A DNA stretch of 32,135 nucleotides, taken from assembly GCA_015521115.1 (NCBI GenBank), contig WAOT01000002.1:1-32135 (forward strand). The letters run 5' to 3'. Under the pieces are notes generated by a model. The model did not search any database. It was not told the origin of the DNA and saw only the letters and a list, made by a program, of their open reading frames with translations. Positions within the stretch are counted from its first letter, which is position 1. Every line of letters begins with the position of its first letter. Both the position numbers and the translations under genes were made by a program. Origin of the DNA: Desulfurococcales archaeon. GTDB lineage: Archaea > Thermoproteota > Thermoprotei_A > Sulfolobales > Acidilobaceae. Positions 1 through 6,593 of the stretch are shown piece by piece.

Positions 1-51
1 GCGAAGGCCAGGGTGTGGGAGCGGGTAAAACATGCCTACACTGGTGGTTGA
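1..51 (+). CDS. C-terminal end of a possible VapB-like antitoxin (partial)
   Basis: An open frame enters from the left edge and ends at TGA 49-51. Its last 16 residues are basic and amphipathic (ending KHAYTGG). It overlaps the start of the PIN-domain gene by 20 bases, the spacing expected of an antitoxin-toxin pair. Only the tail is visible, so the antitoxin assignment rests on position and is an inference. Confidence 0.3.
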   Translation, partial: AKARVWERVKHAYTGG

Positions 52-413
52 CACGAACATCGTCTTCTCCGCCATCATAAAACCCGGCAGAATAAGGGAG
101 ATCCTCTTCCGCTCTCCCCTCAACCTCTACGCCCCAGAGGAGCTAGTCGAAATAGTCAAAAATGTGGATCCAGAGGACACACCTTTTGCGGCCCTAGCTA
201 TGCACCTCGGGGTTCCCCTATGGACTGGAGATAAAGGGGATACTGGAGTTGGCAGCGGACGCAAGATTCAAGCACTTTGTTGCCATCGACACGGAGGGCG
301 TGGAAATGCTCCTAGAGGGGAGGAGCCTGGAGGAGGTCAAGGAGAGGATTAGAGAGAAGTACGGGAGGAGTAATGCTTCCCATGGTGGAAGCGGTTGCGG
401 AGACGAAGACTAA
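32..413 (+). pseudogene. Broken PIN-domain (VapC-like) toxin / ribonuclease gene
   Basis: The start is ATG at 32. PIN hallmarks are clear: VVDTN with Asp7, YAPEEL with the second acidic position near residues 36-37, DPEDTPFAALA with Asp49 and LWTGDK with Asp67. PIN proteins are metal-dependent RNases, usually VapBC toxins. Two lesions are visible. First, the frame shifts after WTGDKG in a run of four G at 236-239; with three G the frame continues as ILELAADARFKHFVAIDTEG to TAA 411-413. Second, roughly 45-50 residues normally found between the YAPEELVE helix and the DPEDTPF helix are absent, so the repaired protein would be only about 126 residues. The G-run shift alone could be a sequencing error, but the central deletion cannot be explained that way. 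Confidence 0.75.
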
Positions 414-446
414 GGATATAATCATAGAAACAGGAGTGGGGGTCGG

Positions 447-596
447 TTGGTAGAGGACTTTGTTGAGACCCTCGGCAACAGGGCCTGGGAACTCTACCTC
501 ACCTACAAGTGGCTCCAGCTCCCCGAGGTTCCCGAGAGAAAGGTGGAGGAGCTGGTTCGAGAGGCTAAGAGAAGGGCTGCGGAGAAGATACAATGA
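447..596 (+). CDS. Small hypothetical protein, 49 aa
   Basis: The frame starts with TTG at 447 behind a GGGGGT stretch (438-443) and runs to TGA 594-596. The product is helical and charged (NRAWELYLTYKWL, then KVEELVREAKRRAAEKI). The stop overlaps the ATG of the next small frame by the ATGA arrangement typical of coupled genes. I recognise no family. It could be an antitoxin-like or PaREP-like remnant, or a chance frame beside the toxin pseudogene. Confidence 0.35.
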   Translation: MVEDFVETLGNRAWELYLTYKWLQLPEVPERKVEELVREAKRRAAEKIQ

Positions 597-709
597 AGCT
601 CGGGCTAACAATGGATGTGGACATCATCTTCTTAATCCTCATCGGTGGAAGGGGGCTCGGAATAATTGTATTATTGTGTGCGGCCGTACCTGTGTTGGTG
701 GTGTTGTGA
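593..709 (+). CDS. Very small hydrophobic peptide upstream of gcvPA, 38 aa
   Basis: ATG at 593 overlaps the preceding TGA, and TGA at 707-709 ends the frame one base before the GTG start of gcvPA. The predicted peptide is almost entirely one membrane-spanning segment (IIFLILIGGRGLGIIVLLCAA). Position suggests translational coupling or a leader peptide. It may also be non-coding, since G/T-rich DNA produces Val/Leu/Gly codons by chance. Confidence 0.25.
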   Translation: MKLGLTMDVDIIFLILIGGRGLGIIVLLCAAVPVLVVL

Positions 710-710
710 T

Positions 711-2099
711 GTGGGCTCACACCGCTATTGGATCCCTAATGCTGAAGACATTGAAGAGCTTGTCCGTAAAGCGGGGTTCTCTGGCGTTGGGGAGCTTTTC
801 AGTGATATTCCTCGGAGTGTTTTGGCGAGGGGGTTCTGGGATAGTCTTCCTATTGGTGCGGGTAGGCCTCTTAGTGAGATGGAGGTTGTGGAGTGGGTTA
901 GGGAGAGGCTTGCTCGAGTTTGGGGTGGTGGTGTACCGCCGTTTCTAGGGGGTGGTGCTTGGGCTCATTATGTCCCTGCTTATCAGAGGTTTATATTGAG
1001 GCTGGGGGAGTTCCTCACGAGCTATACTCCATATCAGCCTGAGGCTAGTCAGGGCCTTTTGCAGGCGTTGTTTGAGTATCAGAGTCTTATGGCTGAGATC
1101 CTCGACATGGATGTTGTGAATAGTAGCCATTATGATGGTAGCACGGCCCTAGCTGAGGCCGTCCTCATGGCCCTCCGCCTCAGGAGGGGGAGGAGGCGTG
1201 TTGTCGTCCCTGACACACTAGACCCCCGCTATAGGAAGGTGTTAGAGGCTTATCTGAGGCCTCATGGTGTTGTGATTTCTGAGATCCCGTCGAATAGGGA
1301 ATGCGGCTGCGTTGATCTTGAAGCCCTGGACGAGGTCGTAACCGGTGAGACGGCCGCGGTCGTCTTCGAGTTCCCCAACAGTATTGGAGTTGTAGACGGT
1401 GGGGCCGAGCAGGTGGGAGAGGCCGCTAGGAGGGCTGGAGCCCTCTACATTGTGAAGACAGACCCGATAGCCGCTACACTCTACAAGCCACCCGGGGAGC
1501 TGGGTGCCGATATAGCGGTGGCTGAGGGCCAGCCCCTAGGCCTCGGGTTAAACTATGGGGGGCCATACCTCGGTGTTATGGCCGTCCGATGGGATCTCCG
1601 GCTAATAAGGCAGATGCCCGGTAGGATCGCGGGGCTCTCCAGGGACTCTGAGGGGAGGAGGGCGTTCGCCCTCATACTGCAGGCCAGAGAGCAGCATATT
1701 AGGAGGGCTAGGGCTACTAGCAACATTACAACCAATGAGGCCCTAATGGCCGTCCTCGCAGCAGCCTACATAGCCGGCCACGGCGGTGAGGGTCTAAGGA
1801 TTGTGGCTGAGAATGTGAGGGCTAAGACCCTCTACCTCAAGGAGAAGCTGAGGGGGGCGGGGCTGGAGACTGTTGAGGCCGAGACTTGGAGGGATACCCC
1901 CTTCCGGGCTCCAACAGGGGACTTCGAAGGCCTTGCGGAGGCCCTAAGGAGGAGGAAGCTATACATAGGCCCACCCCTGCATGAGGCTTCAGCCGAGTGG
2001 CTCGACAGGTCTTGGGGGCTTATCGCCGTTACAGAGGCGCACAGGAAGAGGCACATCGACCTCCTTGTAGACGCTATAGGGGAGGCCCTCCGGAGGTGA
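711..2099 (+). CDS. gcvPA: Glycine dehydrogenase (decarboxylating) subunit 1, GcvPA
   Basis: This is the N-terminal half of the glycine-cleavage P protein. With GcvPB it decarboxylates glycine on PLP and passes the aminomethyl group to the lipoyl H protein. The start is GTG 711 (HRYWIPNAEDIEEL, the usual GcvPA opening), behind GGTGGTG at about 697-703; longer in-frame starts add non-family residues. The product is 463 aa, close to the usual 440-460. Recognisable segments are the SSHYDGSTALAEA stretch and NYGGPYLGVMA. The PLP lysine is on the partner, as expected for split P proteins. The next gene starts only a few bases on, so the two are one operon. The first ~450 bases are strikingly G/T-rich compared with the rest of the gene. 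No gcvT or gcvH lies nearby. Confidence 0.95.
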   Translation: MGSHRYWIPNAEDIEELVRKAGFSGVGELFSDIPRSVLARGFWDSLPIGAGRPLSEMEVVEWVRERLARVWGGGVPPFLGGGAWAHYVPAYQRFILRLGEFLTSYTPYQPEASQGLLQALFEYQSLMAEILDMDVVNSSHYDGSTALAEAVLMALRLRRGRRRVVVPDTLDPRYRKVLEAYLRPHGVVISEIPSNRECGCVDLEALDEVVTGETAAVVFEFPNSIGVVDGGAEQVGEAARRAGALYIVKTDPIAATLYKPPGELGADIAVAEGQPLGLGLNYGGPYLGVMAVRWDLRLIRQMPGRIAGLSRDSEGRRAFALILQAREQHIRRARATSNITTNEALMAVLAAAYIAGHGGEGLRIVAENVRAKTLYLKEKLRGAGLETVEAETWRDTPFRAPTGDFEGLAEALRRRKLYIGPPLHEASAEWLDRSWGLIAVTEAHRKRHIDLLVDAIGEALRR

Positions 2100-2102
2100 T
2101 CC

Positions 2103-3659
2103 GTGGTGCGGGAATATGTTCAGGCGAGATGGAGTGAGCCACTCATAATGGAGTACCCCGACAGGGGGCCCGCAGTCTATGCTGCCCCCCTCGAGGAGGA
2201 TCTCGAGAGGCTCAACAGGGAGAGGCCGGTGCCCGAAAGTCTCCTACGTAGGGATCCACCCGAGATCCCGAGGCTCACTGAGACCGAGCTCATAAGGCAT
2301 TACACTAGGCTTAGCCAGATGAGCTATGGAGTCGACCAGGGGCCTGTACCGCTGGGCAGCTGTACTATGAAGTATAACCCGAGGGTGGCCCTAGAGCTCG
2401 CGTTTGATGATAGGGTAACAGGCCTCCACCCCCATATGCCTGTGGAGGAGGTTCAGGGCCTCCTCCAGATGCTTTACGAGCTGCAGGAGTGGCTCGCCCA
2501 CATAACCGGGATGGACGGATGCATCCTACACCCCGCGGCAGGCGCCCATGGAGAGCTCGCTGGAACCCTGACCATCCGCAGGTATCACGGGCTCCTCGGA
2601 AGGGCCGGGGTGAAGGATGAGATAATCGTGCCCGACAGCGCACACGGTACTAATCCTGCGAGCGCTGCAATGGCTGGTTTCAGGGTTGTTGAGATCCCGA
2701 CGGCTGAGGACGGAAACGTTGATATGGGTGCCTTGAAGGCTGCTGTGGGTGAGAGGACTGCGGGGCTCATGATAACCAACCCCAGCACCCTCGGACTGTT
2801 CGAGGAGCATATCCTCGAGATCGCAGACCTGATCCACGGTGTCGGGGGGCTACTATACTATGACGGCGCGAACCTTAACGGCATAATGGGTTACGCTAGG
2901 CCTGGAGACATGGGGTTCGACATTGCTCATTTGAACGTGCACAAGACCTTCAGCGCACCACACGGCGGCGGGGGGCCCGGGGCGGGGCCTGTATGTGCCA
3001 AGGCTGTCCCCGTGGGGGACACAGGTCTGACGCTGCTAGACCTCCTACCTGGGCCCCGTGTAGTATATGATGAGGACGAGGGCCTCTACACTATAAGATG
3101 GCCGGGCAGGCATAGTGTGGGCCTAATTAGAGCGTACCCCTTCAACACTATCCCCCTAATATGGGCCTATATCTACATCCTCTCAATGGGCCCCCAGGGC
3201 CTTAGGCTAGCCACTGAGGCCGCGGTAGCGAAGACGAACTACTTCCTCAGCCTCATGAAGGGCTCGAAGGGATACAGCCTACCATACGGTAAGGGTAGGC
3301 CGAGGAAGCATGAGGCAGTCCTAAGCGCTGAACCCCTTAGAAGGGAGACCGGCGTTAAGGCGGATGACGTGGCAAAGGGCCTTCTGGATAGGGGCTTTTA
3401 CGCGCCCACCATATACTTCCCCCTCATAGTGGACGAGGCCCTCATGATAGAGTTCACAGAGACGGAGACCATCGAAAACATTGAGGCCTACGCTGAGGCC
3501 CTAAAGGAGATAGAGGAGATCTCGAAGAGGAACCCGCAGGAGCCTAAGAAGTGGCCGCTCAAGACGTCAGTAGGCAGAATAGACCAGGTGTACGCAAACC
3601 ACCCGAGGACGATGGCCCCAACGTGGAGAGTATACCTTAAGAGAAGGCAGACAGGATAA
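2103..3659 (+). CDS. gcvPB: Glycine dehydrogenase (decarboxylating) subunit 2, GcvPB
   Basis: This is the C-terminal half of the P protein, carrying the PLP Schiff-base lysine in LNVHKTFSAPHGGGGPG (Lys281 from the first GTG). Other family blocks are PLGSCTMKYNP, HPAAGAHGELAG, DSAHGTNPASA and YYDGANLNGI. The length of 518 aa is normal for archaeal and Gram-positive GcvPB. Two successive GTG codons (2103 and 2106) could start it; GGTGA at 2094-2098 suits the second better. It sits 3 bases after gcvPA, so the two are co-translated. The complex is cytoplasmic and feeds one-carbon units to the folate or pterin pool. Confidence 0.96.
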   Translation: MVREYVQARWSEPLIMEYPDRGPAVYAAPLEEDLERLNRERPVPESLLRRDPPEIPRLTETELIRHYTRLSQMSYGVDQGPVPLGSCTMKYNPRVALELAFDDRVTGLHPHMPVEEVQGLLQMLYELQEWLAHITGMDGCILHPAAGAHGELAGTLTIRRYHGLLGRAGVKDEIIVPDSAHGTNPASAAMAGFRVVEIPTAEDGNVDMGALKAAVGERTAGLMITNPSTLGLFEEHILEIADLIHGVGGLLYYDGANLNGIMGYARPGDMGFDIAHLNVHKTFSAPHGGGGPGAGPVCAKAVPVGDTGLTLLDLLPGPRVVYDEDEGLYTIRWPGRHSVGLIRAYPFNTIPLIWAYIYILSMGPQGLRLATEAAVAKTNYFLSLMKGSKGYSLPYGKGRPRKHEAVLSAEPLRRETGVKADDVAKGLLDRGFYAPTIYFPLIVDEALMIEFTETETIENIEAYAEALKEIEEISKRNPQEPKKWPLKTSVGRIDQVYANHPRTMAPTWRVYLKRRQTG

Positions 3660-3725
3660 AGGGGGGTTGCGGGGAGGTCAGTCCATAACATCTATCACTC
3701 AGTAAAGCGTGCACTGGGGTGAGGC

Positions 3726-4199
3726 GTGTTGGCTGAGGGTTCCTCCTTATCAGGGGCGTGTAGGGAGCTGTTAAGGTTAGATGAGTGGGTCTTGGACTTC
3801 CTCGAGGATACCCTGGTCGACAGCATACGCTCCTATATGAGGATGGAGGAGGAGCATGTCAGGTTAGCCGATAAGATGGGATCAGGCTTGAGGGAGCTTG
3901 AAAAGGTGCTGAAAAAGCTCCCCGAAGACCTCACCGGCTACCTAGTAGGCATCTACGGCGCCGATGTCGGGGTGAACCTTGGCGTACTCCTACTCGAGCC
4001 CTTCGATAAGGTCTTCGAGGTTGTCGTGAATGAGTGCACGGGCGACGATATAGGGGATCCTAGAAGAGCAGCTAGGGTGAGGAGGCTTGTCCTGCAGGCT
4101 AACCTCGAGGTCTTAGCGTCTATGAAGCGCCTGGCCTACCTTGTCGAGGGCATAGCTGGGCCGGGAGGGAGGGGCCCCCACTTCAGCCTCGGCCCCTAG
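3726..4199 (+). CDS. Hypothetical all-helical protein, 157 aa
   Basis: I do not recognise this protein. It begins with GTG 3726 or TTG 3729 behind GGTGAGG (3718-3724); the spacing favours TTG. It is predicted mostly helical and acidic, with RMEEEHVRLADKM, LRELEKVLKKL and VRRLVLQANLEVLASMKRLAYLVEGIA as amphipathic helices. There is no signal peptide and no membrane segment. A Gly/Pro-rich tail ends it. It lies 66 bases after gcvPB and converges with the ABC operon, overlapping its last gene by 17 bases. It may be a small regulatory or structural protein. Codon use matches its neighbours, so the reading frame is probably real. Confidence 0.65.
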   Translation: MLAEGSSLSGACRELLRLDEWVLDFLEDTLVDSIRSYMRMEEEHVRLADKMGSGLRELEKVLKKLPEDLTGYLVGIYGADVGVNLGVLLLEPFDKVFEVVVNECTGDDIGDPRRAARVRRLVLQANLEVLASMKRLAYLVEGIAGPGGRGPHFSLGP

Positions 4200-4836
4200 A
4201 CCTCCCTGTTACTGGTAGGAATAGGAGGCTTGACGCGCTGAGGACTGCCCCTAGGGCTGATATTTTCTCGGGGTCTATTATGTGGTGCTCACCCACCTGA
4301 TAGGTGTACTTGTATGTCACGTTCTGGCCGACTATGAATACTAGGAGGGCCTCGTTCACCGTCAGGTTCTGCCTCACAATATAGTGGTCCGGGCTGACTG
4401 GTTTGACCTGGATTATTTTGAAGCTGAGCATTGTTGAGACCTGGGGTAGGACTGATAGGAGTTTCCCGGAGGCCTGGGCTGTCGTTGTGCCGTAGACGAC
4501 GCCTAGTCTCAGGTCTGTTTTGAAGTCCTCGTTCCCGACGCTAATATTGAAGGTCTGGAGGCCTTTCAGTAGCGACCTGGGATCACCCCTTATACCGCTA
4601 ACATAGTAGACCTCGCTAGCATTCCAGGCCTCGACCGTGACCACGCCCCTGCTTGTGAGCGTGTAGGTCGAGACGACGAGGGCACTATTGGGAGTGAGCT
4701 CTAAAGAGCCCGACATGGTCGTCACAGTCTTTACACCTAGCAAGTATCCCGCCACCCCTCCCAAGAACAGGCTTAGGCCTAGAGCGAGTAGTATCCGGCC
4801 GGCCACACTCCTGGGGCTAATCCAGCTCACGCTCAA
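4183..4836 (-). CDS. Accessory membrane protein of ABC exporter, 217 aa
   Basis: The start is TTG 4836, which overlaps the permease stop as TTGA, so translation is coupled. One membrane segment lies near residues 14-34 (ILLALGLSLFLGGVAGYLLG) and another near 193-208 (LGAVLSASSLLFLPV), followed by a basic tail. Between them is an extracytoplasmic, Thr/Val-rich, beta-type domain with several Asn-X-Ser/Thr sequons (NAS, NIS, NLT, NVT), consistent with an N-glycosylated surface domain. I recognise no named family. Its place as third gene after the ATPase and permease suggests an exported-side partner or sensor for that transporter. Confidence 0.75.
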   Translation of the reverse strand: MSVSWISPRSVAGRILLALGLSLFLGGVAGYLLGVKTVTTMSGSLELTPNSALVVSTYTLTSRGVVTVEAWNASEVYYVSGIRGDPRSLLKGLQTFNISVGNEDFKTDLRLGVVYGTTTAQASGKLLSVLPQVSTMLSFKIIQVKPVSPDHYIVRQNLTVNEALLVFIVGQNVTYKYTYQVGEHHIIDPEKISALGAVLSASSLLFLPVTGRSRGRG

Positions 4837-5591
4837 GGCTCATACCACCTCGAGAAGTGTAGGACGAAGAGTGCGCCTAGGACGAGCGTCAACCCAGGCA
4901 CGAGTAGGGCCTCCCACAGGCTGGGTGGTGGGACTATTGAGGGTGGGTTGACGTGCTGGTATGCTACGAGGTAGAAGCTCATCGCCCTTGAGATCTTGTA
5001 GGTAATGCTCTCATAGGTCGCGCTGAGGTTTGAGAGGATCAGCTCCAGGATGTTATAGGTGAAGTAGTAGAGCAGGCTTAATATGCTAGCAGTTCCTCCC
5101 CTCTTAGACAGGAGTGCTATAACGCTGAACGAGACGCCATAGAAAGTCGCCTGTACGAGGAAGGCCCCGAACATCTCTAGGAACTTGAGGGTCTCAGCCG
5201 ATATAAGGGGGTAGTACACTATTGAGGCTGCCAGCGCTGGGAGGCCGATGATTATGAGGGATGGGACTATAACCCTGCTTATGAGGATGACGAGGGCTAT
5301 GACCGGCCTGCTCAGGGGGTATGTGAGGTATATGTCTAGCACCCCCTCACCCGCCATGTGAGCTATCCCGGCACTACTCCTAAGAGCTAGGTAGAGTGCT
5401 GTGGCGAGGAGTGTAGGGCTCAAGATGCTCATTGCGAGGGACGCACTACTCCCATAATATTCTAGGTATGAGAGGAGTACCCCGACGAATGTGAATATGA
5501 ATATGACAGCGTCGAAGAGGCCAAGGCGGAGGCTGTCGCTAAAGTCGAGGTATGCGAGAACCACGCTCCTAGGGAGCTTCACCGCCACCAC
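4833..5591 (-). CDS. ABC-2 type transporter permease, 252 aa
   Basis: This is a polytopic membrane protein with about six hydrophobic segments, including AVIFIFTFVGVLLSYL, LVILISRVIVPSLIIIG, the YGVSFSVIALLS segment and LLVPGLTLVLGALFVL. The loop GEGVLDIYLTYPLSRP between the second and third segments is typical of ABC-2 permeases, where it contacts the ATPase. The first GTG (5591) lies inside the 3' end of the ATPase gene, a 23-base overlap. A GTG at 5582 has better spacing from GAGGGGTG and may be the true start. The substrate cannot be read from sequence; relatives export drugs, lipids, ions or polysaccharide. Confidence 0.85.
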   Translation of the reverse strand: MVAVKLPRSVVLAYLDFSDSLRLGLFDAVIFIFTFVGVLLSYLEYYGSSASLAMSILSPTLLATALYLALRSSAGIAHMAGEGVLDIYLTYPLSRPVIALVILISRVIVPSLIIIGLPALAASIVYYPLISAETLKFLEMFGAFLVQATFYGVSFSVIALLSKRGGTASILSLLYYFTYNILELILSNLSATYESITYKISRAMSFYLVAYQHVNPPSIVPPPSLWEALLVPGLTLVLGALFVLHFSRWYEP

Positions 5592-6486
5592 CCCTCAAGA
5601 GGCCCTCGAGCGCGGCCTCCACCGTGTCGACATTGTATACTGGGACTTCATCCTCGATTTCTGAAAGGTCTCTGAAGAGCCTCGAGATCTCAGCCCTCGA
5701 CTTAAGTTCGACCCTGACACTGAAGGCCTCCACCTCAACATTATAACCCCTCTCCGCCAGGAGCCTTGAGAGCTTCTCGGGGTCGCTTGTCCTCACCCTC
5801 ACTATCTTACTCATCTCTACTAGCCTCTCCGGGCTGCCGACGAAGGCCACCCTCCCGCCTAGTAGGACTATTATCTCCTCCCCAAGCCTAGAGACCTCCG
5901 CTAGGACGTGGCTGGTGAACAGTACTGTTAGGCCCATTTTCCTGTTGAGGTCTGAGAGTATCTGGAGGATCTTGACCCTCTCCACCGGGTCAAGGTTGGC
6001 CGTTGGCTCGTCAGCAATGATGAGCCGGGGCTCATGGATCAGTGCGTGGGCTATTGCTGCCCTCTGCTTCAACCCGGCACTCAGCTGGTCAAACCTCTTA
6101 TACTCGTGTCCTTCAAGGCTTGTGAGGGCGATTGCCTCGTCAACAGCATCAGCCGGCCTGGGGTGGCCGTATAGCATGGCCGTTATCCTGAGGAGCTCCC
6201 TGACAGGTATACTGCTCGGCAACTGGGGCCTCTCAGGTATGTAGCCTAGGGGCTCCCTAGCCCGTGGCTCCCTGAAGGGGTCACGACCGAACAGCCTCAC
6301 ACGCCCCTCAGTGGGCCGGAGTATTCCTACGACGACGCGGATGAGTGTAGTCTTACCAGCACCGTTGGGCCCGACAAGCCCGACTAGAACTCCGGGCCGG
6401 AGAGTGAAGGAGACCCCCCGTAATGCTAGTAGCCTTCCATACCTCTTCTTGACGCCCTCCACCTCTAATACGCTACCCACTACCAC
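5569..6486 (-). CDS. ABC transporter ATP-binding protein (ABC-2 exporter type)
   Basis: A complete nucleotide-binding domain is present: Walker A GPNGAGKTT at residues 39-47, ABC signature LSAGL at 135-139, Walker B LIIADEPTANLD starting at 155, and the H-loop His193 in FTSHVL. Residues ~225-300 form a C-terminal extension (VRVRTSDPEKLSRLLAERGY) common in CcmA/NatA-like exporter ATPases. The product is 305 aa, normal for this class. It is the first gene of a minus-strand operon with the overlapping permease and accessory protein. An AT-rich TATA-like box at 6558-6567 lies about 70 bases upstream of the GTG start. Confidence 0.95.
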   Translation of the reverse strand: MVVGSVLEVEGVKKRYGRLLALRGVSFTLRPGVLVGLVGPNGAGKTTLIRVVVGILRPTEGRVRLFGRDPFREPRAREPLGYIPERPQLPSSIPVRELLRITAMLYGHPRPADAVDEAIALTSLEGHEYKRFDQLSAGLKQRAAIAHALIHEPRLIIADEPTANLDPVERVKILQILSDLNRKMGLTVLFTSHVLAEVSRLGEEIIVLLGGRVAFVGSPERLVEMSKIVRVRTSDPEKLSRLLAERGYNVEVEAFSVRVELKSRAEISRLFRDLSEIEDEVPVYNVDTVEAALEGLLRGGGGEAP

Positions 6487-6557
6487 CTCTACCCTCCACG
6501 TCCCAGTGACCGTTCAGTTACGGGGCGCCGTTAGATTCGGGATGGGCGGCCTGGATC

Positions 6558-6567
6558 TTATTAAATT
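6558..6567 (-). promoter_or_regulatory. TATA-like box for the ABC operon
   Basis: Read on the minus strand the sequence is AATTTAATAA, an archaeal TATA match in an otherwise GC-rich gap. Initiation about 25 bases downstream would leave a leader of roughly 50 bases before the GTG at 6486. Confidence 0.4.
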
Positions 6568-6577
6568 CTCAATATAT

Positions 6578-6593
6578 GGGGGTCTCCGCCCCC
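6578..6593 (-). terminator. GC hairpin at the end of the kinase gene
   Basis: On the minus strand GGGGG (6593-6589), loop CGGAGA and CCCCC (6582-6578) form a 5-bp stem that begins in the kinase stop codon. It is followed by an AT-rich run. It could terminate or protect the kinase transcript and insulate it from the ABC operon. The stem is short, so this is tentative. Confidence 0.35.
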
